Assembly (NCBI GenBank): GCA_045605445.1
Contig: JAZUPZ010000043.1
Span: 1 to 47,495, forward strand
DNA from: CAZMHL01 sp045605445
GTDB lineage: Bacteria; Bacillota; Clostridia; RGIG6154
DNA length: 47,495 nucleotides
Direction of reading: 5' to 3'
Made by a program: the position numbers and the translations under genes. Shown piece after piece: positions 40,739-47,495 of this stretch (its first letter is position 1; each line of letters starts with the position of its first letter). Under the pieces are notes generated by a model. The model did not search any database and had not been told where the DNA came from. It saw only the letters and a list, made by a program, of their open reading frames with translations.

Positions 40739-41235
40739 AATATTTAATAATTGTAACAGTAATCATTTCCTTAACGTTAGCTGCGTGTACGTCATCCGGA
40801 AACAAAACGGACAGTGCTCAAAATGACAGTCATTTTACAGGAGAAGCGGGAAATATAAATGATGTGCGCAGGGTTTTGATTCCTGAAAACGATTTGATAT
40901 ACGTAAATGAGAAATCAGGTTATCAAATTATTTTCCCCGAAAACTGGAAAGAAAACTTTGTTATTACAGAATATGAAAACGGAGAGGTTTGCATAGGCTT
41001 CTACGGAAAAAGCAAAACCGGTCGTATGGCATATAAACAAAGTCTTGGACGTGATGGTTTGGATTTGGGGTGGATTGTTACTAAAAAAACAAAGGACGGA
41101 AGTAAACTAATCGGAAAACTTGGCGAAGTAAACGGAACAGAATATTTTCTTACTTCCCCAAGGGGCGGGGCATATGTTTCCGAGTTGGAAGCAATTATTA
41201 CAAATAGCAACAACGAGCGAAAGCTCGCAAAATAA
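40735..41235 (+). CDS. Putative lipoprotein, probably shortened by an in-frame stop
   Basis: A 166-residue protein with a signal peptide ending in the lipobox LAAC, so Cys18 would be lipidated and the protein tethered outside the membrane. The mature part contains a segment (about 57-70, YQIIFPENWKENF) found in several unnamed clostridial lipoproteins. No enzyme motif is seen. After the TAA at 41233 the same frame stays open for 35 further codons to 41343, giving a plausible helical continuation (DENEINLAKQDLNKAVA). The stop may therefore be a recent nonsense mutation in a roughly 200-residue protein. The ribosome site GGGAGG is strong. It belongs to the accessory island between the two-component system and tyrS. 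Confidence 0.65.
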   Translation: MKYLIIVTVIISLTLAACTSSGNKTDSAQNDSHFTGEAGNINDVRRVLIPENDLIYVNEKSGYQIIFPENWKENFVITEYENGEVCIGFYGKSKTGRMAYKQSLGRDGLDLGWIVTKKTKDGSKLIGKLGEVNGTEYFLTSPRGGAYVSELEAIITNSNNERKLAK

Positions 41236-41417
41236 CATATTGACGAAAATGAAATAAATTTGGCAAAGCAGGATTTAAACAAGGCAGTAGCAATGCAGAA
41301 CGATTTATATGATATCAATATCAGATTTGAAGCTACACAATAAGTCAACGTTTCTGGTGTTTTTTTGAGAAGTTTTGTCACTCCAAATGTTAATATTCAT
41401 CGGAAGGGTGGTAGGTG

Positions 41418-41912
41418 ATGCAAAAACTTATTAAGGCAATTGTTTGTTTTTTGGTGATTACATCAATATTATTTATGTGCATCTTTTTCAGCGGCATAAA
41501 CGAAGCTCCCCGTATTTATGAAAAAGTAGTTATAGACATAAGAAATGAATCCGGAGATTCTATAAAAGAAATGTATGTAAAGGCAGAAGCGACGGAAACC
41601 TTTATATCAAAGGAAGATATAGCATATAAAAAAGAAGTATATATCCCTGAAATTGGCAAAAAGGAAAGATGTATTGTTGTACTTGATCAGAGTAAAATAT
41701 CCATTCCGGGAATGAAGTTAAGACTAAGTTGCAACGGCTTTAATGATTGGATTGCAGATGAGTTACATAAAAATTCAGGATCTGTTCATATTGTTACAAT
41801 CAAAAAGGACGGAAGGATTGAACACGAGGAAATATACAACTTTATAACTCAGAAGCTTTCCTTGTTTTACTGGAAACCCTATAAAAATGTGTATGAGCTT
41901 CCTGCTAATTAA
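41418..41912 (+). CDS. Unknown exported or membrane-anchored protein
   Basis: A protein of about 164 residues with one N-terminal hydrophobic segment (about 6-28) followed by a mainly beta-stranded extracytoplasmic domain. The pattern VVIDIRNESGDSIKEMYVKAE and a later CIVVLDQSKISIPGMKLRLSC are reminiscent of Ig-like or C2-like sandwiches, but I cannot name a family. The ATG at 41418 follows TAGGTG closely; a GTG one codon earlier is also possible. It is followed by copy 2 of the multi-hairpin repeat in the same orientation. It sits next to an RHS toxin remnant, so an accessory or immunity role is possible but unproven. Confidence 0.6.
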   Translation: MQKLIKAIVCFLVITSILFMCIFFSGINEAPRIYEKVVIDIRNESGDSIKEMYVKAEATETFISKEDIAYKKEVYIPEIGKKERCIVVLDQSKISIPGMKLRLSCNGFNDWIADELHKNSGSVHIVTIKKDGRIEHEEIYNFITQKLSLFYWKPYKNVYELPAN

Positions 41913-41943
41913 AGAGACCCAGAGACAGAACAAAGACACAAGG

Positions 41944-42179
41944 GGACGGCTTAAGTTGTCTTGAAATAAACTTTATTTCCGCCCTGCCGGTATTTGCCGG
42001 TGGGGCGGTATTTTATGTGAAGTTTTGAACATTCGTTCAAAGTGAAGTTGCTTTTGCAGTGAAGTTTTTTACAAAAGTGAAGTAAAGCTTGCACTTCGCC
42101 GACAGGCGAAACATCACTTACAGAGTAAACATCACTATTGAAGATAACATCACTTGCCGAAGACAAACTTAACTGATTT
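41944..42179 (+). repeat. Multi-hairpin repeat element, copy 2
   Basis: It begins with GGGGACGGCTTAAGTTGT (shared with copy 3), then a GC-rich hairpin (from 41979, CCGCCC...GGGGCGG) followed by ATTTTAT. The chain of small hairpins on AGTGAAGT linkers follows, then the right half with AACATCACT linkers. The right end (CTTGCCGAAGACAAACTTAACTGAT) matches copy 1. It abuts the broken 5' end of the RHS remnant about 20 bases later and follows the exported-protein gene by about 30 bases. Confidence 0.85.
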
Positions 42180-42198
42180 GATATTGACGAAATAGTAA

Positions 42199-42897
42199 AT
42201 CAGATATATAATCAAGTTAGGAACGGGTGAAAGCTTTACTTCTCACTTCATAACCGAAGACCCTCATTGGAACATTGACAATATGGTTTATGGGGATGAA
42301 CAGTATGAGGACGAAAAAACCAAAATCCCTGACATAAATGCAATTATGCAAAGCAACAATTTATATGCATATTGTATGAATAATCCGGTAAAGTATATAG
42401 ACAAATTGGGACTTGATGCGGGCGATTGGTTTACAACTGAAGAAGCAGCAGCGAAGGACTTTGCTGATATATAAAATCCTATATCTATAAAAGAAAATGC
42501 AGAATATGGAACATATATATATTCATTTACAGGTATGAAGTATGTGGATGGAAAACATGTGATTACTACATATTATAGTTATAAAAAGCCCGTAAAAGGT
42601 GATGCAAAAGGATTGAATTCTAATAACTTTACCCCCGTTAATAGCGAAAAGGAAACCATTGTGGCAATCGCTCATACACATGGCAGACATTCTGATCAAT
42701 ATGATGATGAAAAATTTTCATCAGGTGATATTGACACAACCATTGACAAAGGGCTAACAAGAATGTATTTGGCGACGCCGGGAGGTTACTTAATAGTATT
42801 AGATTTAGAATCAACTGCAAAAGCAAAAAAATTGCCTATGTTCCTTTCAATTATAAAAGTCCAAACAAGGCAAAATGGAGAATTTTCGGAGGAGTGA
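42199..42897 (+). pseudogene. RHS-repeat core / DUF4329 toxin remnant
   Basis: A 5'-truncated RHS protein. The open frame begins abruptly just after the repeat element with GESFTSHFITEDPHW, the end of the RHS core, and continues into NLYAYCMNNPVKYIDKLG, the junction that precedes the variable toxin tip. The tip matches DUF4329: FTTEEAAAKDFADI, NPISIKENAEYGTYIYSFTG, then AHTHGRHSDQYDDEKFSSGDIDT and YLATPGGYL. A TAA (42472-42474) interrupts it in frame between DI and NP; the frame is otherwise intact on both sides, so this is a nonsense mutation, not a frameshift. Full-length RHS proteins deliver toxins between competing cells. This copy lacks the N-terminal shell and cannot be secreted. The cognate immunity gene follows. 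Confidence 0.85.
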
Positions 42898-42904
42898 AAT
42901 ATTG

Positions 42905-43237
42905 ATGATTTCAAAAAAAAGACTATTTGCATTTTCTCTGTTGATAGTTGTGGTAATTATTTTTTCGACAATATTTTTTCTAAAAACAGACAAAAATTCT
43001 TTAACTGTTGAGTGTGTACCCGATGCAGATACTGCCATACAGATTGGAAAAGCTATTAGTTACAGGGCGTATGATAATATTGATTGTTCGGATTGCGAAT
43101 GGAAAACTTTTTATAATGCCGAAAAAGAAGAATGGATAGTTTATTTGCATAAAGAAGGTATGCTTGGGGGAGGACTGCCAGAAATTCATATCAGAAAAAA
43201 AGATGCAAAGGTGACTTTTATCGCCCTTATGGCATAA
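42905..43237 (+). CDS. NTF2-fold immunity protein
   Basis: A protein of about 110 residues. An N-terminal membrane helix (about 5-25) is followed by an NTF2-fold immunity domain: PDADTAIQIGKAISYRAY is the family opening, and WIVYLHKEGMLGGGLPEIHIRKKDAKV the usual closing strands. Such proteins protect the producer from the toxin tip of the neighbouring RHS or polymorphic toxin. The membrane anchor suggests that the toxin is neutralised at the envelope. The ATG at 42905 follows GGAGGAG by about 11 bases. It lies eight bases after the DUF4329 frame. With the toxin broken, it is either an orphan under relaxed selection or kept against toxins of other strains. Confidence 0.8.
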   Translation: MISKKRLFAFSLLIVVVIIFSTIFFLKTDKNSLTVECVPDADTAIQIGKAISYRAYDNIDCSDCEWKTFYNAEKEEWIVYLHKEGMLGGGLPEIHIRKKDAKVTFIALMA

Positions 43238-43252
43238 ATGCACGAAAGACAA

Positions 43253-43553
43253 GGGGACGGCTTAAGTTGTGTTGAATTAAACTTTATTTCCGCCCTATCG
43301 GCTTCGGTCGGTGGGGCGGTATTTTATGTGAAGTTTTGAACAAAAGTTCAAAGTGAAGTTGCTTTCGCAGTGAAGTTTTTTCTGTGGAAAAAGTGAAGTT
43401 TCTGATAAATCAGAAGTTAATGATAAAAAGTCGTCTCAAAAGACGACTTTTTTCCATAATATTTGTGTAACAAATAATTCATTTGTTCGTAAGAACAAAC
43501 ATCATACGCAAAGCGTACTTCACTTGCAACTTGTTGTAAACATCATTGTTGTT
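43253..43553 (+). repeat. Multi-hairpin repeat element, copy 3 (rearranged)
   Basis: It shares with copy 2 the opening GGGGACGGCTTAAGTTGT, the GC-rich hairpin (from 43290, loop TTCG) and the first AGTGAAGT-linked hairpins. It then diverges: TTTTTC/GAAAAA and TTCTGAT/ATCAGAA stems replace others, and a strong intrinsic terminator (43425-43452, AAAAAGTCGTCT paired with AGACGACTTTTT) sits in the centre. The right half carries TTTGTTC/GAACAAA and ACGC/GCGT hairpins with CATCAT, ACTTCACT and AACATCATT linkers. It fills the gap between the immunity gene and tyrS. Confidence 0.8.
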
Positions 43554-43589
43554 CCCTGAGGATACAACACATAAGCAGGGTTAATACAA

Positions 43590-44816
43590 CTATTTAAGTG
43601 TTACTCTGTGGAATACTTTTTTGCCTTTTTTGATGATAAGTCCGTCGGCGATAAGGTCTTTGGTTATGAGCATATTCGGATCTGCAACCTTTTCGTCGTT
43701 TACTGCAACACCGTTTTGCTGAACAAGTCTTCTTGCTTCGCCCTTTGAAGCTGTAAGCTTTGTTCTTACCATAAGGTCTAAAATTGTCATATTTTCAAGC
43801 TCTGCTTCTTCAATTTCCGTTGAAGGCATATCTGCTGAAACGCCACCCTGAGCAAATACTGCTTCTGCCGCAGCCTTTGCCTTGTCGGCTTCTTCCTGAC
43901 CGTGTACCATTTTGGTAACCTCGTAAGCGAGGATTTTCTTTGCCTGATTAAGCTCCTGACCTTCCCATTTTTCCATTTCTCTGATCTGGTCCATTGGAAT
44001 GAAGGTTACAAGCTTAAGGCATTTGATTACGTCGTTATCCTGAACGTTAACCCAGTACTGATAGAAATCATACGGTGAGCATTTGTTTGCATCAAGCCAG
44101 AGAGCTCCTTTTGCGGTTTTGCCCATTTTTTTACCTTCTGAGTTTGTAAGAAGGGTAAAGGTCATACCGTAAACCTGTCTTCTGTCTTTCTTTCTGTTAA
44201 GTTCGATACCGCCGATGATGTTTGACCACTGGTCGTCACCGCCGAGCTCGATTTCACAGTCGTAGTCTCTTGCAAGTTTTAAGAAGTCGTAAGACTGCAT
44301 AAGCATATAGTTAAATTCAAGGAAAGAAAGTCCCTTTTCAAGTCTCTGCTTAAAGCATTCTGCCGTAAGCATTTTATTTACAGAGAAGCAAGAGCCGATA
44401 TCTCTGATAAATTCAACGTAGTTAAGGTCTAAGAGCCAGTCTGCATTATTTACCATTAAAGCTTTTCCGTCTGCAAAGTCGATAACTCTTGAAAGCTGTT
44501 CTTTAAAGCATTCGCAGTTGTGCTGAATAGTTTCGGGAGTCATCATCTGACGCATATCGGTTCTGCCCGAAGGGTCGCCAATATAACCCGTTCCGCCACC
44601 AACGAGGGCGATAGGTCTATGACCTGCATCCTGCATATGCTTCATAACAACCATCTGAAGGAAGTGCCCTACATGAAGGCTGTCTGCAGTAGGGTCAAAG
44701 CCGATATAGAAAGAAACCTTCTTTGTTCCGAGAAGCTCTCTTATTTTTTCTTCGTCTGTTGTCTGAGCGATAAGACCTCTTTCAACAAGAACGTCGTAAA
44801 CATTTCTTTCTGACAT
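43590..44816 (-). CDS. tyrS: Tyrosine--tRNA ligase
   Basis: Class I synthetase that charges tRNA-Tyr, 408 residues. The HIGH variant is in FDPTADSLHVGHF (about residues 40-52). The KMSKS variant is KMGKTAKGALWLD (near residue 230), characteristic of the TyrZ-like/long bacterial form. The C-terminal 65 residues form an S4 RNA-binding domain (SKGEARRLVQQNGVAVNDEKV) used in anticodon-arm recognition. It starts from ATG after AAGGAG and has a strong promoter overlapping the end of the upstream gene. No T-box leader is visible in the 65-base leader, although tyrS is often T-box controlled in Bacillota. Confidence 0.96.
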   Translation of the reverse strand: MSERNVYDVLVERGLIAQTTDEEKIRELLGTKKVSFYIGFDPTADSLHVGHFLQMVVMKHMQDAGHRPIALVGGGTGYIGDPSGRTDMRQMMTPETIQHNCECFKEQLSRVIDFADGKALMVNNADWLLDLNYVEFIRDIGSCFSVNKMLTAECFKQRLEKGLSFLEFNYMLMQSYDFLKLARDYDCEIELGGDDQWSNIIGGIELNRKKDRRQVYGMTFTLLTNSEGKKMGKTAKGALWLDANKCSPYDFYQYWVNVQDNDVIKCLKLVTFIPMDQIREMEKWEGQELNQAKKILAYEVTKMVHGQEEADKAKAAAEAVFAQGGVSADMPSTEIEEAELENMTILDLMVRTKLTASKGEARRLVQQNGVAVNDEKVADPNMLITKDLIADGLIIKKGKKVFHRVTLK

Positions 44817-44858
44817 TTAAAATTCTCCTTTATTTAAGCCGTTAGTTTTAACCTTATA

Positions 44859-44887
44859 ATTGTACCTTATTTTACCCTTTTTGTCAA
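44859..44887 (-). promoter_or_regulatory. Promoter of tyrS
   Basis: On the minus strand: TTGACA (perfect -35, complement of 44882-44887), a 17-base spacer, TACAAT (complement of 44859-44864). The -35 is directly next to the stop codon of the upstream gene, so tyrS can be transcribed on its own. Confidence 0.75.
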
Positions 44888-45889
44888 CTACTGCAAAACG
44901 TAATCTCCCGACGGGAAAGCGTCGTTTGTAAAGGTCATATTAACGGTTTTTCCCAGCAGTCTTATAGTACCGGCAGTAGTTTCGCCGTCGTCAAAATCTG
45001 CCTGACCTTCATAAAGGGAAAGATTGTTTATTATAAGCCTTACGTCCTCTTCGCTGTCGTAAACCTCAAAGGAAATTTTACTGCCGATGCTTTCCTTTAT
45101 TTCAAGAGTAACAGCCGAATTTTCTTTACATACCCATTTGCTTCCCTTATAGGAACGGTAATCATAAGACATTTCCTTTATTTCCTCATAATCGGCTTTT
45201 CTCCAGTTCTGAATCTGCCCGTCGACGGAAATTGTTATAACGCCTTTGTATGTATCAACTGTTCCGAAGCCTTTTTTGTAGGAAAAATAAACTTCTTTTG
45301 TTCTGTTGAGCACGTCAACTGAAAATTTGTAACCATCTGTAAAAACGATGCTGCTCCAGATAGGGTCTCCTGCCTGATATCCTTCATAGTTTGTGCCGAC
45401 AGTTCTTATTTTTGCCGCAAGTCCTTCGGGACTTCCTGCAACAATAACAACCATGTTTTTGTATATAGAGCCGTCTTCTCTTACCCAGTAGCCCTTCATA
45501 TATGCTTTTTCTCTGGCATTCTTGTATTTTTCGGGGATTTTTTTCAGTTCTTCGCAGAATTCACGGACAGGTTTTCTTGATTTACCTTCAAGATTTAACC
45601 CTGCCACAAGCTTTTCTGCAAAGAGAATTCCTTCGTAATCTTCGCTTTTATATACCTTTTCTATCTCTGTTGTTACAATTTTTTCAAGAGCAGGCTTTCT
45701 TTCCTTCTCGTTGAAATCGGAAATAAGCAGACAAGCCGAAACCTCGTCTCTTTCTTCAAAAGCGGTGCGAAGCTCTTTTGCAATTTTATTTTCAGAGTTG
45801 ATTGCCGTAAACACAACAACCAGCGAAAGAACCGCAATCAACAAAGCCGCAATAACGGCAGTTAATATTATTTTTGTTTTTTTTGTCAC
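44888..45889 (-). CDS. Unknown membrane-anchored protein
   Basis: A 333-residue protein with an N-terminal signal-anchor (about 7-29). Residues 35-125 are helical and charged, like a short TPR-type segment (RDEVSACLLISDFNEKERKPALEKI). Residues 140-333 are mainly beta strands with several Trp, Tyr and Gly. I cannot name a family. It starts with GTG, six bases after GAGGTG, behind a perfect TTGACA promoter that is divergent from the TM1266-family gene. No lipobox, metal site or catalytic motif is evident. The product is probably anchored on the outside of the cytoplasmic membrane. Confidence 0.7.
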   Translation of the reverse strand: MTKKTKIILTAVIAALLIAVLSLVVVFTAINSENKIAKELRTAFEERDEVSACLLISDFNEKERKPALEKIVTTEIEKVYKSEDYEGILFAEKLVAGLNLEGKSRKPVREFCEELKKIPEKYKNAREKAYMKGYWVREDGSIYKNMVVIVAGSPEGLAAKIRTVGTNYEGYQAGDPIWSSIVFTDGYKFSVDVLNRTKEVYFSYKKGFGTVDTYKGVITISVDGQIQNWRKADYEEIKEMSYDYRSYKGSKWVCKENSAVTLEIKESIGSKISFEVYDSEEDVRLIINNLSLYEGQADFDDGETTAGTIRLLGKTVNMTFTNDAFPSGDYVLQ

Positions 45890-45908
45890 TTAAAACACCT
45901 CATATAAA

Positions 45909-45937
45909 ATTTTATAATATCCCTTTAAATCTGTCAA
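45909..45937 (-). promoter_or_regulatory. Promoter of the 333-residue membrane-anchored protein
   Basis: On the minus strand: perfect TTGACA (complement of 45932-45937), a 17-base spacer, TAAAAT (complement of 45909-45914). It is back-to-back with the TM1266-gene promoter, with five bases between the -35 boxes. Confidence 0.7.
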
Positions 45938-45942
45938 TAGAC

Positions 45943-45971
45943 TTGTTAAAATATATTTTTTATGATACACT
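45943..45971 (+). promoter_or_regulatory. Promoter of the TM1266-family gene
   Basis: TTGTTA (45943-45948), a 17-base spacer, TACACT (45966-45971) preceded by TGA (extended -10). An AAGGAAGG ribosome site lies just downstream. Confidence 0.55.
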
Positions 45972-45995
45972 AAAAAAGAAAGGAAGGTAATTTTT

Positions 45996-46241
45996 ATGGA
46001 AAACAGAGTTGCCCTTATCGGTGTTATTGTTGAAAACTACAACTCGGTAGAAAAAATAAACTCTATTCTTCACGACTATGCAGAATACATAATCGGCAGA
46101 ATGGGAATTCCTTATAAACAAAAGCAGATTTCAATTATAAGCATAACGCTTGATGCTCCCAACAACATAATTTCTGCCCTTTCCGGCAAGCTGGGAAGCC
46201 TTGAAGGCGTATCCTCGAAAACGATATACTCTAATAAATAA
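45996..46241 (+). CDS. TM1266-family (iron-only hydrogenase system) putative regulator
   Basis: A small ACT-like protein of 81 residues. The family pattern is clear: RVALIGVIVENYNSVEKINSILHDYAEYIIGRMGIPYKQ at the start, then IISITLDAPNNIISALSGKLGSLEGVSSKT at the end, with the GKLG..EGV turn. TM1266 proteins are usually encoded beside the [FeFe]-hydrogenase maturation genes hydE, hydF and hydG and are thought to regulate that system, possibly by binding DNA or a small ligand. None of those genes is in this window, so here it is an isolated copy with its own promoter. It implies, but does not prove, that the organism has an [FeFe]-hydrogenase. Confidence 0.9.
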   Translation: MENRVALIGVIVENYNSVEKINSILHDYAEYIIGRMGIPYKQKQISIISITLDAPNNIISALSGKLGSLEGVSSKTIYSNK

Positions 46242-46243
46242 TA

Positions 46244-46296
46244 AGGACCTCACGAAACATTGCGAAATCAAAGATTTCTATGTTTCGGAGAACCTT
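46244..46296 (+). other. Extended hairpin after the TM1266-family gene
   Basis: CGAAACAT (46253-46260) pairs with ATGTTTCG (46280-46287), with an inner GAAATC/GATTTC stem and imperfect outward extension (AAGG with CCTT). It starts within a few bases of the stop codon and may be a 3'-end stability structure. Confidence 0.45.
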
Positions 46297-46341
46297 GATA
46301 CTCGTTTCACTCGTATTAAAGAATAAATAACAAAACTGGTA

Positions 46342-46370
46342 GGAGCTCCGCTTGCAGAGTTCCTTTTTTT
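46342..46370 (+). terminator. Intrinsic terminator
   Basis: GGAGCTC (46342-46348) pairs with GAGTTCC (46357-46363, one G-U), followed by T7. The AT-rich tail TTAAAGAATAAATAA precedes it, as after metG and lysC. Bases 46371-46512 before the ABC gene contain only an A/T-rich region with TTTTCTTCT-type tracts. Confidence 0.75.
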
Positions 46371-46512
46371 ATAATCTTAAGACAGAGGAAGAATCTGAAC
46401 AGATTTTTATGATGCGGATGCAGACAGTACAAAGGTACGGCAAAGACGCATTATAAAAAAACAGAAGAAAGCATTTTGCTTTCTTCTGTGGTCTGACTGA
46501 TTTTTACCTGTC

Positions 46513-47495
46513 TTAGTTGATGATAGTTTTTTCTGTTTCTTTATCAAAGATATGAACCTTGTTAAGATCAAATGCAATTTTAATATCGCTCTGAGCTTTT
46601 GCAGTTGTTCTTGGGTTAACTCTTGCGATAACCTTTGTACCTTCGATAATTGTGTAAAGATATGTTTCTGAACCGAGCTGTTCTGCAACTTCAACATATG
46701 CATTGAATGTTGATTCTGCATTTGCAAGGAACACTTCTTCGTCGTGAATGTCTTCAGGTCTGACACCGAGAATAACATCTTCGCCTGCGAAGCCTGTTTC
46801 TTCAAATTTCTTAGCTTTTCCTTCAGGAAGCTTGAATTCAGCATTGCCGAATACAACGTAGATACCGTCGCCTCTCTTATCGATTTTAGCATCGATAAAG
46901 TTCATCTGTGGGCTTCCGATAAAGCCTGCAACGAAGAGGTTAACGGGTGTGTTATAAAGAGCTGAAGGAGAGTCGATCTGCTGAATAACACCGTCTTTCA
47001 TAACAACGATTCTTGTACCCATTGTCATAGCTTCTGTCTGGTCATGTGTTACATAGATAAATGTTGTTTCCAATCTCTTGTGAAGCTTATTGATTTCTGT
47101 TCTCATCGCAACTCTTAGCTTAGCGTCAAGGTTTGAGAGAGGTTCGTCCATCAAGAATACCTTTGGATTACGAACTATAGCACGGCCCAAAGCAACACGC
47201 TGTCTCTGTCCGCCTGATAAAGCCTTTGGCTTTCTATCAAGTAAGTGTTCGATATCAAGAATTTTTGCTGCTTCCCTAACTCTCTTGTCAATTTCATCCT
47301 TTGGAGTCTTTCTTAACTTGAGTCCGAAAGCCATGTTTTCAAAAACTGTCATATGCGGATAAAGTGCGTAGTTCTGGAAAACCATCGCAATATCTCTGTC
47401 CTTTGGAGCAACGTCGTTCATAAGCTTTCCGCCTATGTAAAGTTCACCTTCACTGATTTCTTCAAGACCAGCAATCATACGAAGAGTTGTTGACT
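46513..47495 (-). CDS. Sugar ABC transporter ATPase, MalK/MsmK/UgpC type (5' end outside window)
   Basis: The 3' part of a carbohydrate-importer ATPase. The reading frame is open to the window edge and begins in the middle of Walker A (STTLRMIAGLEE). About 30-40 N-terminal residues are missing, and the Met at 47478 is internal. Q-loop MVFQNYALYPHMTV, signature LSGGQRQRVALGRA, Walker B VFLMDEPLSNLDAKLR and H-loop YVTHDQTEAMTMG are all canonical. The last 110 residues form the regulatory TOBE/OB region (LGVRPEDI, ANAESTFNAYVEVAEQLGSETYLYT). Such ATPases often serve several sugar permeases, and no permease is in view. It is encoded on the minus strand, so its promoter lies outside the window. 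Confidence 0.93.
   Translation of the reverse strand, partial: STTLRMIAGLEEISEGELYIGGKLMNDVAPKDRDIAMVFQNYALYPHMTVFENMAFGLKLRKTPKDEIDKRVREAAKILDIEHLLDRKPKALSGGQRQRVALGRAIVRNPKVFLMDEPLSNLDAKLRVAMRTEINKLHKRLETTFIYVTHDQTEAMTMGTRIVVMKDGVIQQIDSPSALYNTPVNLFVAGFIGSPQMNFIDAKIDKRGDGIYVVFGNAEFKLPEGKAKKFEETGFAGEDVILGVRPEDIHDEEVFLANAESTFNAYVEVAEQLGSETYLYTIIEGTKVIARVNPRTTAKAQSDIKIAFDLNKVHIFDKETEKTIIN

Noticed and set aside
42199..42897. TAA reassigned to an amino acid
   Set aside because: TAA is used as the normal stop by many intact genes in the window. The in-frame TAAs are confined to two accessory, apparently decaying genes.
41944..43553. Possible CRISPR array because of repeated short units
   Set aside because: The repeated linkers are only about 8-9 bases and the intervening units are palindromic and 8-20 bases long. 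No cas genes are present, and the units invert halfway through the element.

Overview
The window is one contiguous piece of a low-GC, Gram-positive-type chromosome, most likely an uncultured gut Clostridia (Bacillota). The support is strong AGGAGG-type ribosome binding sites, near-consensus sigma-A promoters with 17-base spacers and frequent extended -10 (TGN) elements, arginine encoded mostly by AGA, S-layer-homology (SLH) anchored surface proteins, ECF-type vitamin transport and a TM1266-family regulator. No rRNA, tRNA or CRISPR array was found. I do not assign a genus.

Layout. 1-5.5 kb: aminoacyl-tRNA synthetase operon gltX-glnS-metG. 5.5-7.8 kb: tatD, a split chromate-type (CHR) transporter pair and a small unknown protein. 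7.8-15.7 kb: accessory block. A two-gene minus-strand operon encodes an unrecognised 548-residue protein and a 1393-residue fusion of protein kinase, Rossmann (GxGxxG), RyR-like and Card1/DUF1887-like PD-(D/E)XK nuclease domains. A stand-alone RyR-domain gene is transcribed divergently from back-to-back promoters. A small unknown protein and a divergent SEDS (FtsW/RodA)-like membrane protein follow. I consider the RyR/kinase/nuclease module the best candidate here for an undescribed, probably defence-related, system.

15.7-26.7 kb: a five-gene minus-strand operon under a cobalamin riboswitch with its own terminator. It encodes a large SLH-anchored surface protein (propeller, Ig-like, DUF4430), an SLH-anchored alpha/alpha-barrel (prenyltransferase-repeat) protein, a membrane-tethered DUF4430 protein, an ECF T component, and a fused ABC-ABC-S component. 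An alpha/alpha barrel plus a DUF4430 beta domain is the architecture of animal transcobalamin and intrinsic factor. The operon therefore looks like a split, surface-displayed transcobalamin-like B12 capture system feeding an ECF importer.

26.8-40.5 kb: mostly housekeeping genes. These are a Na/Pi cotransporter, PutP, an EamA exporter, aspartate kinase, phosphofructokinase (Gly104/Lys124-type signature), an EF-G paralogue and a sensor kinase/response regulator pair. A structured 560-base noncoding stretch (35.4-36.0 kb) stands out. 40.5-43.6 kb: a decaying accessory island with a lipoprotein that has an in-frame stop, a small exported protein, an RHS/DUF4329 toxin remnant with an in-frame stop, and an NTF2-fold immunity protein. 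Two copies of an unusual multi-hairpin repeat lie here, and a third lies at 30.3-30.6 kb. 43.6 kb to the end: tyrS, an unknown membrane-anchored protein, a TM1266-family regulator, and the 3' part of a MalK/MsmK-type sugar ABC ATPase that runs off the window.

All assignments come from reading motifs and translated sequence. No database search was run.
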